Shown here one piece after another: positions 34,801 through 42,900 of a stretch of 64,000 nucleotides of DNA; position 1 is the first letter of the stretch, and each line of letters opens with the position of its first letter. The translations under genes were made by a program, and so were the position numbers. Source of the DNA: Iris pallida (lineage: Eukaryota > Streptophyta > Magnoliopsida > Asparagales > Iridaceae). The notes under the pieces are model-generated. The model made no database searches. It was given only the letters and a program-made list of their open reading frames with translations, and was not told where the DNA came from. The DNA lies in assembly GCA_029216955.1 (NCBI GenBank), contig JANAVB010002199.1, forward strand, positions 16,247,620 through 16,311,619, given 5' to 3'.

Positions 34801-37053
34801 TATTGATACTTAACCAACATCTATCCTGCATGAAAGGCTCTAGCTTATATTCAGCTAGTAAATGAGTAACTATTTTCTTCAGTTATATTTATTAACCTCA
34901 AAGAAGTTCCTGGTGTATAATTTTTTGAGGGTTGTCCTGCTGTGTCTTCACTCCAGATTTTTCTTCGATGCTACTCCTCTAAAGTTGCTTTATCGATCTT
35001 CATCATATGCCTTGTAACATGGAATTGCATTACCCAATAGATATCTGGTGCCATCATATGTATAACCCTATTAGTTTTTGTTATTTGCAAGCCACATCCA
35101 ATTGATTATTATTGTATAAATATTGATGGACACTGAGTAATAGCCATTTAACTCCCGTAATTCTCACATGAAGAAATTATTCAATTCTGAACACTTCTGC
35201 TAGCAGATCTCCTCCTTTATTGTTCAGTTAAAGCACATGCCCACTTTGTGCACCCCCTCTTTCTCCTTTTTTTTTACAACAGAAAGCACACAATTCTGGC
35301 TCATCACTACATTGACAAGGGTTTACTCTTTTATGAATATTTTCTGATGTGCCTGAGTCTATTCTTTCCTTGGGTATAACCATTAAGGCATTAACATATA
35401 TATTAAGATGCCTTCAGCAGCTAGTTTTGAGCAATTACATCTCTCATATAATCTGTTTCAAAGTCTTCTAATATTTCTGCCTGCTTTGTCTCCCAGCTTG
35501 ATGTGCAATACCTTCATGAGCACGCAGCTGTTACTTCGAGTATTGGATTGACACCCAGCCCTTTGCTCGAGTTCTCTGGAGCTATAGGGACTAAGGAATT
35601 TAGCCTAGGTGCCGAGGTTGGGTTCGATAGTACTTCTGCAACATTCACCAAATACAATGCAGGGATTGGTTTAAACAAGCTTGACTTCTCTGCTGCTCTA
35701 TTGCTGTAAGCATTTGTTTATTAATTTTCATTCGATCTATTGCTACTATAAATATATGCATGCTTCCTAATGATTAGAATGCTCAACGTCTAATGATAAA
35801 TCTTATATAACTTGATGTGTTGCTAATTGACATTCAAAGTTTTTCTTTTTCATGATTTCATACCACTATGATGCACTTTTTTTTTTCTTTTCTCGTCATT
35901 GCTGGATGTTCTGGGTTTATGATTTGGATGTCTCGACTTTCTATGTAGCATTGTTAGAAACTGCGGATATGCTAAACATAATTAATATAATAAAATTTGG
36001 ATATGCATTGAACCACACATCCATGACCTACTTCGAGCTAATAGGAGTTTGCTGAGAATACAAATAAAATATCATCTGAAACTTTATTTATCCCGATTCA
36101 TAGCCAACCTTTCATGCAACTGTAGATATTCTCATACATACACAAATATGATCAAGGGGATTTATGTAGCTAACCCAAAAAAAATTCAGATAAAGGCTAT
36201 ACAAAGACCAAATATATTCATGTATTCAGAACTTTGTGCACTTTATTATTCCATGTACCCACCAGATCCTGAACTGTTTGCTTATGTTGGGGCATGTCTT
36301 AAAGACATGTAACTGCTAACAATATTTATTTTAACTGTATATATATGTGTGTGTGTGTATATATAAAACTTTATTTGAAACACGTTATCTTAAACATATC
36401 TTTCTCTAGTGGTAGAGACTATTGGAAAGAGGTTTGCTGATTTCTATTTCTCGTCTTTTTTTATTTTTGTTGATATGACCGATAGTTGTACCCATTGTAA
36501 TAAAAAATGCTATTGTTGCTAACTTTTAGTATTCATGATCATATTCGCTTTAGGCAATTGGAGAAAATATTAGCTTCATACCAAATATAGAATCTGGTAC
36601 ACAAAGAAGCCCTTACTATTATCCTTGTCTTGATTTCTCTGAGGATGTGTGTTCTGTCCGTGTATGATAAGTTTAGGTTACTTTTTTTTTTACTTAAAAG
36701 CTTTCAGCTGCCCACAAAAAGTGATCAGCTTGCATCTGTTATTTAGGGCTGACAAGGGAGAAACGTTGAGAGCGTCCTATATACATTTGGTGAATCCGGT
36801 CAGTGGAGCTGCAGTAGCTGCTGAAATGGTCCACAGGTTCAACACACTCGAGAATAGCTTTAGCATTGGAAGTTCTCACAGCCTCGATCCTCTGACAAAA
36901 TTGAAGACAAGGTTCAGCAACAATGGAAAGGTTGCAGTACTCTGTCAGCATGAATGGAGACCCAAATCTCTGGTAACCCTATCCGCCGAGTATGATCCCA
37001 AGTCCATTATGGCACCTTCCAGGGTCGGCCTTGCATTAGCTCTCAAGCCTTGA
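2914..37053 (+). CDS. VDAC: Mitochondrial outer-membrane voltage-dependent anion channel (porin), exons 2-6, VDAC4-like
   Basis: The product forms the beta-barrel pore that passes ATP, ADP and small metabolites across the mitochondrial outer membrane. Exons are 2914-2981, 33900-34010, 34276-34362, 35497-35705 and 36747-37053. All introns are GT-AG, and the phases join to one frame of 260 residues plus the missing exon 1 (about 17), close to the usual 275-280. Landmarks are DLLTKDYNFDHKF, then TATGVKLDDLFIGDI, KIPDQKSGKLDVQYLHEH, FTKYNAGIG, GSSHSLDPLTKLKTRFSNNG and QHEWRPKSL, ending in LALALKP as in plant VDACs. The GVKxDDLFIGDI and PLLEFSGAIG stretches look most like the Arabidopsis VDAC4 clade from memory. 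No frameshift or stop breaks the visible exons, so the gene appears functional despite a 31-kb second intron. MED12 lies convergent downstream. Confidence 0.93.
3586..3735 (-). mobile_element. Degenerate Au-like SINE, antisense
   Basis: On the plus strand the order is CAGTGCTACCAGGCTCCC, then GGTATGGGGAGGGTTAA, then a block ending CGACTTGAACATGGGTCATC and GATGCAAGCACC. This is the reverse complement of the remembered Au SINE layout found in many plants (B-box region, GACCC..CCCGG-type core, left end). Several substitutions and small gaps show age. It sits in VDAC intron 2. Assignment rests on motif order only. Confidence 0.55.
4440..4598 (+). pseudogene. Ty3-type retrotransposon pol fragment (RNase H-integrase linker)
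   Basis: An open segment reads DIQVAEALRRGHHLLTSM, then SVEVIGFNVLKKAYHGEEDF, and ends at a stop at 4596-4598. The pattern VADALSRR-x-LL followed by VEVxGFxxLKxxYxxDxDFGEV is what follows RNase H in plant Ty3/gypsy polyproteins. No reverse transcriptase or integrase core is visible on either side, so this is an orphan relic in VDAC intron 2, unrelated in position to elements A-D. Confidence 0.65.
4742..4799. repeat. (TA)n microsatellite, about 29 units
   Basis: Perfect TA dinucleotide tract within VDAC intron 2. Confidence 0.95.
5147..5627 (+). repeat. 5' LTR of element C
   Basis: 481 bp, TGTTACGCAC to CCCTGACA. It shares long blocks with 31354-31812, for example TTTGCATAACCTATCA and GGACCAAGGTTATGTTGGAT, and the TATA box TTATAAATAAG near 5399. 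It is followed directly by AGAGG, the left target-site copy made by element B. Confidence 0.88.
7260..7468. repeat. Inverted repeat arm P, partner at 7797-8005
   Basis: About 209 bp whose reverse complement recurs at 7797-8005, nearly identical (for example CACGTGCTAGGGTTTAACCG against CGGTTAAACCCTAGCACGTG). Its left end carries the last bases of the nad2 fragment, so the nad2-to-gag junction existed before the duplication. Confidence 0.88.
7469..7735. repeat. Inverted repeat arm Q, partner at 8744-9006
   Basis: The reverse complement of this segment recurs at 8744-9006 with a few substitutions (for example GAGATGGAGATGCTCCTGTG against CACAGGAGCATCTCCATCTC). Together with arm P it gives the order P, Q, P-inverted, nad2, Q-inverted. 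Confidence 0.85.
7730..7942 (+). pseudogene. Gag zinc-knuckle/protease-linker relic of a Ty3-type element inside the mitochondrial-type insert
   Basis: One frame reads GCFIGGGPHRARDCPKKDKL. This is a CX2CX4HX4C knuckle in which the second Cys is Gly, followed by the basic tail usual in plant Ty3 Gag. After a frameshift, NPLQLLNAIRHEKKASVNGL and MYVDVVVNG match the spacer between knuckle and retropepsin; element C has the similar LRLLNAIKTK and LMYVDVRIKG at 30335-30420. It is a relic with a lost Cys and a frameshift. A second, inverted partial copy lies in 7260-7468. Confidence 0.6.
7985..8294 (-). pseudogene. nad2: nad2 exon b fragment (mitochondrial NADH dehydrogenase subunit 2)
   Basis: On the minus strand from 8294 the reading is TLLLLAAGAPLLTIAHLF, then RRDNFTYFCQI, STAGTISMCF, FDAFESIVLIPLPTRSMLL, MISAHDSIAMYLAIEP and QSLCFYVIASSRRK. 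This matches the start of plant mitochondrial nad2 exon b, a membrane subunit of respiratory complex I. The copy stops after about 103 codons, where it joins unrelated DNA. Several residues are those expected from unedited mitochondrial DNA (Pro or Ser where the mature protein has Leu or Phe, Arg for Cys, His for Tyr), so the transfer was probably of DNA and not of edited cDNA. It is non-functional in the nucleus. Confidence 0.85.
8321..8356 (-). ncRNA. Group II intron domain V relic (3' end of nad2 intron 1)
   Basis: The minus strand reads GAGCCACATGC, AGGAAAACTT, GCACGTGTGGTTCTG. It folds as the 34-36-nt domain V hairpin with the AGC catalytic triad in the lower stem, a GAAA-type loop and a bulge near the CACG side. 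It lies 26 bases before the start of nad2 exon b (8294), as domains V and VI should. The intron body continues to the right (8357 onward), but its far end was not identified. Confidence 0.8.
9818..12375 (-). pseudogene. hAT transposase, four exons, probably one frameshift
   Basis: The exons read right to left. Exon 12375-11568 has a BED-type zinc finger (KCKLCSKICSGGIYRIKQHI, about residues 38-57) and a basic/acidic linker. Exon 11488 to about 10511 carries the DUF659-like catalytic region with VTDNASNNMAAAK and WTSCATHTIDLMLERIAK. A short exon near 10431-10314 gives LWWSNYGGSTPNLLKIAKRI and SGCERNWSTFEG, the hAT dimerisation domain. The last exon, from 10229, begins IHTKKRNRLDVERLNNLVYV. Splice sites AG|GTATGA, TTAAG|, GGG|GTAAG and TATGTAG| join in phase. 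Near 10010 the frame shifts into one ending YENEEVGSMPTDT, so the acidic tail is either frameshifted or wrongly joined. The upstream domains are intact. Confidence 0.82.
12540..12910. repeat. Purine/pyrimidine-strand-biased low-complexity tract in the hAT 5' region
   Basis: GA-rich on the plus strand up to about 12790, then CT-rich to about 12900. The long reading frames across it (runs of Lys/Glu or Leu) are composition artefacts. Confidence 0.85.
13889..16741 (-). other. Internal region of element B, non-coding
   Basis: About 2.85 kb without a recognisable retroelement domain in any frame. Blocks recur in the internal region of A, for example CCTAAGGTCAAACCA at 14897 and 19624, and ACAATTTACGTATTCGAT at 15227 and 20434. 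The first bases, read on the minus strand, resemble the sequence before the left LTR of A (19044-19085: TTTCGAGGACGAAACTT). A and B therefore share a non-coding internal backbone. Confidence 0.65.
16742..19043 (-). repeat. LTR of element A (left copy, 2,302 bp)
   Basis: Runs from TGTCACGCCCCGCTCC to GGGCACTACA. Over the first 250 bases it differs from the copy starting at 22156 at about eight positions by hand alignment, so A is much younger than C. Confidence 0.92.
19942..20421. mobile_element. Foldback MITE in the internal region of A (480 bp)
   Basis: The left end GTGTTTGGTAGGAAGGATGG pairs with the right end reversed, ATATTTGGTAGGAGGGAAAA. It is flanked by CTA on both sides (19939-19941, 20422-20424). 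The homologous stretch of element B (near 15205) lacks it, showing insertion. The 3-bp duplication suggests a PIF/Harbinger (Tourist-like) element, though CTA is not the usual TTA/TAA. Confidence 0.7.
22141..22152 (-). promoter_or_regulatory. Primer-binding site of element A (initiator tRNA-Met type)
   Basis: The minus strand reads TGGTATCAGAGC three bases after the LTR end GTGACA, the standard plant primer-binding site complementary to the 3' end of tRNA-Met. It fixes the orientation of A. Confidence 0.9.
23853..26911. mobile_element. Element D: probable solo LTR (3,059 bp)
   Basis: Starts TGTCACTCCCCG, ends GGGACGTGACA, with perfect TSD CCCGC (23848-23852, 26912-26916). The outer 24 bp form an imperfect inverted repeat (TGTCAC..CCGGAATAC against TGTCACGTCCCAGTACC). 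A TATA-like CTATATATA lies near 24171. There are no internal domains, primer-binding site or second LTR copy, hence solo LTR. A motif around TCCTTGTTTGGTTGT occurs three times (24001, 26111, 26241), each followed by a diverged TCGATGATA-type block. Confidence 0.8.
24600..25150. repeat. 25-bp minisatellite array in element D
   Basis: About 20 copies of a unit like ATGAATAGTGCCGCAGCC plus GCATGAG, mixed with shorter 15-bp variants lacking the GCCGCATGAG part. Copies alternate GTGCC and GTACC and end in GAG or GGA. All three minus-strand frames stay open through it because the unit has no stop in any frame and 25 is not divisible by 3; these are not genes. Confidence 0.95.
27598..27609 (-). promoter_or_regulatory. 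Primer-binding site of element B
   Basis: The minus strand reads TGGTATCAAAGC, one mismatch from the tRNA-Met type site of A, three bases from the LTR end. It shows B has the same orientation as A. Confidence 0.82.
27613..29084 (-). repeat. LTR of element B (right copy, 1,472 bp)
   Basis: TGTCACGTCCCGCTCC to GGGTCGTTACA. Compared with the left copy, 5764-6565 is replaced by a different stretch (about 27755-28070) with a CT microsatellite, an A-run and a CCTAGGCGCCTAGGCGG palindrome typical of the hAT family ends. From 28075 on it matches the left copy again. Confidence 0.8.
29087..29098 (+). promoter_or_regulatory. Primer-binding site of element C
   Basis: TGGTATCAGACC, 11 of 12 bases of the tRNA-Met type site, two bases after the end of inserted element B. 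In the uninterrupted C element it would follow the 5' LTR end CTGACA by two bases. B therefore inserted between the LTR and the primer-binding site of C. Confidence 0.85.
29116..31104 (+). pseudogene. Gag-protease of element C (Ty3/gypsy type), two frameshifts
   Basis: Gag packages retroelement RNA into particles and the protease matures it. The start chosen is MSASVNVQEG at 29116. A coiled-coil-rich N-terminal part is followed by the Retrotrans_gag block KSFSEKLDAKEVENFLWNVE, YFKTL and LTDDVMLWW. A frameshift near 29745 continues as EDLKKEIKFKFYPKNVEFAA, LRQLKHTGAIKEYIAEF and EEDHLFFFLNGLQSW. A second shift near 30130-30200 leads to the knuckle CFICGENYFARDYPD, in which the His and last Cys positions are Phe and Tyr. 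A retropepsin follows with TRTLVDTDATHNFIS, where the usual DTGA/DSGA is DTDA. No reverse transcriptase follows; the frame ends at 31104, 249 bases before the 3' LTR. Confidence 0.85.
31346..31353 (+). promoter_or_regulatory. Polypurine tract of element C
   Basis: GGGGGAGA directly before the TGTTATGCAC start of the 3' LTR; it would prime plus-strand DNA synthesis. The same tract precedes the duplicated LTR at 32160. Confidence 0.85.
31354..31812 (+). repeat. 3' LTR of element C
   Basis: 459 bp, TGTTATGCAC to GTCTGTGACA, with TATAAATAAG near 31589. It is followed by host intron sequence beginning TCCTGTAGTGCC. Confidence 0.9.
32921..33899 (+). other. Remaining VDAC intron 2 sequence
   Basis: Ordinary AT-rich intron sequence running to the exon 3 acceptor. 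No gene or recognisable repeat was seen. Confidence 0.6.
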
Positions 37054-39969
37054 TGAGATGTCTTCTTTTGCTCAAGTTGAGCTTGTTCCTTCGAAATCTC
37101 TTTGTAGTTTGTATTTCTTCCGGCCCATGAAGCTTTCCTTTTGGTGTATTGAGCAATATGGGGGTGGTTTTTTCCATAAAATTTGTTCACAAACACATGT
37201 TTCAGAATCAAACAACATTCTGATGGAAATTCATCAGGACAAGGCGTACTGCATTATTTCTTTCGTCTTACCTCCAAGGTATTCTAATCTTGTTGAAACT
37301 TACATGATACCTACACTGATATTGGCATATTACAGTTTTGCCTTTTATGTGTAGTTTTGTTCATTTATTTTGAAGGAAACAATCATTTATTGTCCGCTCG
37401 CGAAGAATATTGAGACGTACAAATTTTCTCATTCAAAAGAACTTTTAGGGAAAAAGAAGAAGAAGAGGCTTGTTTGTAGGTTTCTTGAAACAGATGAAGT
37501 TTGACATGTTACCATTCTAAATGTTAAATTTGACATGTTACCATTCTAAATGTTAAATTTGACACTTACTAAAGCATTTAAGACTTTCATTCCCAGAAAC
37601 TCCAACAATGTATATGATTCAGTATCAATACAGAAATGTTAAATTTGACACTTACTAAAGCATTTAAGCCATTCATTCTAAATGTTAAATTTGACACTTA
37701 CTAAAGCATTTAAGCCATTCATTCTAAATGTTAAATTTGACACTTACTAAAGCATTTAAGACTTTCATTCCCAGAAACTCCAACAATGTATATGATTCAG
37801 TATCAATACAGAAATGATGGCTTGCATCCAAACATTTCAAGCTACTATGCAATGGAATGGTATTTTGCGTTATGAGAGTACAACTAACAAAATAAAGATG
37901 GTCAAGAAATATTAGAAAGCCATTTGTATTGGAAATTTTAGCACTTACAAAAGTGAATCGGTTGAATAAAAAAATGGAACAACGCTAAGCTCTAATTCTC
38001 GCTGTTCTGAGAGAGGAACGTGCTTTGGACAAAATCTTGTTATCGTCCAAATGGAACTTATTAACAATTCTTTAGTCCCGATGACAGCATTCCAATTGGA
38101 TTATCATGTCAAATTCGACCACTTGAGCATTCTTTCTTCCAACTCTGGGCATCTTTTGCCCAAGTCGAGTGACTCTTGTGGTTATCGGGAAGAGGCATAA
38201 AACCCTGGATGAACGGCCGGAGATCAGTGGATCGAGCCACGGGGACATTGTTCCTTCTATTTATATAAAAATTGTGAAAGTTGGAAACATTGGACCCAAA
38301 AGACATTCAATGCAGCGTGCACAAAAGTTCCGTGCGTAACTCCGGACATCTCAAACAAAACAAAAAAAACCTTTGGGCATCTTTTAACTGAACTCTCAAA
38401 ATCACAACCAACGAACTGTACTGGCTATATCCCATCTATTCTTTTACTCAGCATAGCATAGCAAAGCATTCAAAAAGTAATCTAAACCAGAAAAACGAAA
38501 CACAAGTGGCCAAATATTCAGCCATATCCACTTCTTTCTAATTAAATCATCTCCAGTTATACATCAATATATCCTCCAAATGTTCAGAATGGTGTTTTGA
38601 TTGAGGATCTTCCTTCCCCCATAAATTTATGAAGTTCGTCTCGGTCAGTTTTCATAGATAAAAGACGTACATAGATCAAAATAACTAAAACACTTCATTC
38701 TAGGCTAGCTACTTTTATCATTTTTTTCCCCTTTATTGCATCATGGGACAATGTTTTTCAGTAAGATTAAGCAAATTCTCTTGAAACAAATATCTGATAC
38801 AAAAAAAAAAAAATCAGAAACAAATTCATCCATTTAGGTTACTGATGCTGGCATTGACAGGGTTTATCACCAAGCTAAGAATGTAGGCTCATTGATGTAA
38901 ATCACAACAAATCAATGCAACCACATGATATCAGGCTATTCTGCACCTTCTTTGGATACAAAACCAATCTTACAAAAGTATTGTGTTCATTGCAGACACT
39001 ACCAGGAAAAACTAGGGCATTGCATGACAGGATCTTAATAAGCAGTAATATAGTATAAAATCCAACCTGTAAACAAATTAATATTGTACATGACAAAGAT
39101 TCACATACACCAGTTATTTACTTCCCACAGGCTTCACCAAGATGCATATAAATTTTAATAAGATTGACTCATGGATGACGATTCTACTGCTACTATCCAA
39201 GGCAAGCTCACATGCTGCAAACGTAATCCCAAATTTCTTGAGAAGTACCACAAGGGATATACAGGAGAAATCACCATGCAGAAGATGGGGAGTTTCAAAT
39301 TTTTCAAACCAAAATGCAAAAAGAAATTTTAATATCAAAATGAATTTGGTCCGAACGAGACCCCCATAGTGGTATCTGCTTTTTAAGTTAATACATTGGG
39401 GGTAAACTCCAAAATTTTGACAGGTTAAAGTTAAACAGCACTAGTGATACAGTGAAGTTCACCCTACTGCATGTGATACAAATTTACTTTGAACAAATGA
39501 AATACTAAACCCTCCCCCAACCTTCCCACATGCCTACTATTGCAAAAAATGATCTTTTTCTTATAGATGCACACCCACCTCTTTTGACCATAGTACACCA
39601 TATGACAAAATAGGCTGCAATTTAAAGAGCTACAGACCAATTCCGAGACAATTTGCTTCATCTCAGTTGACAAATAAATAATTCTCTCTAATATATACAA
39701 CACCTCCGGCAAGGGAATGGCAGCAAAATAGGGGCAGAATTCTGACATTGGTTTTCCCGGCCCTGAACAAATCAATCGGCCGAGTGCACGGGCAGTGTTT
39801 CAACAATACAAGGCCCCTTTGGATATTCTCCCAGGAAGAGATACCTCTGTCCATGATAGCTGAGGGAAGGCAAGATATCGAACCAACGATACCCGTGGTA
39901 CCATTAGGGACAAGTCACTTGAGATGCTGCCAAACTTCCACCACCAAATAATTGTACAAAAGAAAAAGG
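37054..39969. other. Intergenic region between convergent VDAC and MED12
   Basis: It should hold the 3' UTRs of both genes, since each coding region ends at a boundary of this interval. Apart from the tandem repeat at 37500-37816 and short A-runs (for example 38801-38813) I see no gene. Reading frames here are short and unrecognised. Confidence 0.6.
37500..37816. repeat. Complex nested tandem repeat
   Basis: A 29-bp block (GACATGTTACCATTCTAAAT plus GTTAAATTT) occurs twice, then an AATGTTAAATTTGACACTTA-type unit followed by CTAAAGCATTTAAG occurs four times. The inner two copies end in CCATTCATTCTA (46-bp spacing). The outer two continue through GACTTTCATTCCCAGAAACT to CAGTATCAATACAGAAATG. The whole is a duplicated segment with an internal repeat expansion. 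Confidence 0.9.
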
Positions 39970-42900
39970 TCAGCTATCTTCATCCAAGGCTCCAACATAT
40001 GTGAGATCTGTTCTTCTCACCCTGACAACCCCCCTAAGCCAGCTACAGGCCTTGAGATTGGAATGATCCCCACTACCAGAGACCACATTGCTGCTGTTGT
40101 TTGAGGCATAAGCAGATCCAGTTCCTTCTTCCAATAAGGTCCATGGGTCAATTTCCAAGTCTGAGTCTGAAACCAATGCCTTTCCCTTGGCAGTTAAGTT
40201 AGTACACAGGCGAGTGTGAGGTGCAGATCTTTGAGAGGGCGGCGATGGATTTGGTACACTGGTCTGCAGCGACAAAAGGGCCGTCGATGACAATGTAGGA
40301 GGGTGGCAAGAGAAAGAAAGGGGAAGGGGTGGTGGGAGAATTGGCATTGCAGCCTGGAGACGGCAACGTATTGCAGTGGGGAGTTCCATGCGGTCCAAGT
40401 CAGTCTGTAAAATATATTAAACCTATCAGATAAGACGATCATGAACATAATTCTTGAATTACAAACAATAAAGTGATCAACTACACCAGCTATCCAGTGA
40501 ATGAATAGAAGCAGAGTTGTGCAAGAATCAAGTAGAAGAAAAATGGTTGAAAAGACAGGTACCAAAAAAGAAGAAGTAATTCACTGCTTTGAATTCAAAA
40601 TGTGCAAATCGAGGAAAGTTTTAACAGTGAAATGGAAGGAAAATAAATAAATAAATCATTATCAGCTTCAGTAAGCCTATAAGCACCAAAAGGGGGTTGA
40701 ATCTACAGTAAAGTTTAAAAGGAAGATTTGAGAAGAAAGAACAACCATTATCAACTCAAGTAATAATGAGATGGGGCTTTTTAGTCATGCAACTTATGTA
40801 TGCTACCGTGAGCAAACCCTCTGATATATACCAAGGGACAAGAGGTTTACACAGGGAAGGAGGAAAAATACAAGAAAATTTCAGGTATTTTCCTTGATGA
40901 CATCCACCATCAAACAAGAAAAATCAGTTTCGGGACTCCAATATATTTACTTAACCACAACTTTCCTACTGATGGACAGAAAAAAACGAATTCAGAAGTT
41001 GAGGAACTGAAATTAGTCAAAAAAGAGTCACACAGACATACACAGTGACAAAAAACAATGCATTTTCTACAATCTCGGATCAGCTATCGAATCTTAGCTT
41101 CCATTCAGGTTTATTAAGGTTCATCCTCTAAAGTATTAGCAAGAACACATGCTTCTTTAATTACAATACAATCCATGTTATTTCTCAGTGTTACAAGGGA
41201 TTTAAAATTATTCACTTCTTTGACGATTCCGAGTCATGATACATGGACACTTCATGTCATAAAATCAAGATGATATCACAATTGCAAAATAATACAAACA
41301 TTTTAATGTGGAAAAGTTAAAGTCTATTGTAAATAAATAACTAGATCATTTTGTTATAATCAAGTAATTAGTTAACTGTACCATTCTTATACTATATAGT
41401 ATACAATCCCATCTGCACACATTTTTTGACACAGGAAGGCCATCAAACAAGAATCAAATGGAGAAACAATCAAGGAGTTGGACAAAACAAGCCGTCAGAT
41501 TTCTCAACTTCTGGTTCAACTTCCAATGCAATTCTGTATTGATACAGGATTCACAAAACCCGCAAATGGTTGGGAAAATATGGAAGTCTAGTCGCCAAAC
41601 ATCAAACTGTATGCAATTTTGAGCTTTCTAGAAGTTATGGCTGTTTTACAGTTTAGTAGAGAGTGTTCTGCAGGCAGATTCTTGAGAATTTGACGCTTTC
41701 TCTTGTTTTTGTCTTTTGGCCTCCTATTTGCCAATATAAATGTTGGCCTTCTTCTACACCTGATATATCATATAATCCTTTGGTCGTTTTAATGGAACAT
41801 GGTATAACATTCATATTGTCCTCGGACAGAAATCAACTTAAAAAAGGAATTATTTTGATTCAACATCTCTTTCTCGAAAGGGAGTGTGCGCGAGTTGTAT
41901 ATTTCAAGAATAGGTTGGAACCAACCGGCTGCACTTTATTTATAATTTATATTCTTTTTTTATAGGATAAATAGGAAAAAAGTGCACGATCTCGGCGAAT
42001 TACTTCTGAATAAGTTAATAAATCATATGTAAGAACCATAGCATTTCGTGATTCATTGGTAAATAAACTCTGATTCTCTATCGACCGATAATGCGAGACT
42101 ATTAACATGGTTATTAGGCGTACTTTGAATGTGTGACAAATTATGCAAAGAGTCTTTTCTGTGCTTGATGTTCTACCTTGGTTATGTAGTAGCAAAGGAC
42201 AGTTTTTTGCGGATCAAATTGATTAAAGTACATTGTCATGCTTCCTTTCTAAGTTATGTATCTCTTTGGAGAGTAATTAAGACTCCTAAAAATTGGGGGA
42301 AGAATGGGGCAAAATGATGCTATGTTGCACGGATACTCCTCCGGAGGACCATATCCGTATATAACGCGGATCCGACGCGACATTTCCTCAACATTTATGT
42401 TGGACATGGCTCGTCCATGTCTAGCTCCTAGCTCCAAAGAGACTCAATATATTGTTGGAAGTGATTTTGTATGGTTGTAATAATGTCAAACATACATGAG
42501 AGCGAGAAAATAACATTTCTTTGTATGAAACTGTTTTTCTAACTTCTTGGAGTCTAGTTAATGCACAAAACATGAATACCTACACATTATTAAGTTCTAA
42601 TGTCTAAATATGTATGTAGGTATATGTTTTACTGTGTATATATAACCCGCATCCACACTGCACCATTATCCCTGAATTTCAAATTAAAAAAAAACTGTCA
42701 TATTCTGAATCTGTATCGTGTCCGTGTCTGTATCTGAGTCCATGACACTGCAACCTAGGAAGGATGAAAACATCTACCTAGTCTTGCTAGCTTGACCAAC
42801 TTATGAATTTGTTGGGCTGTTGAGAAGCCACAGCCTCAGCCAGGCCCCTAATTTCTTTGCCACTGCCTGACATCCTTAAAGTGTCAAGAAATATAACTCA

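Noticed and set aside
37500..37816. Possible CRISPR-like array
   Set aside because: Repeats abut each other or contain duplicated spacers, the host is a plant, and no cas genes are present.
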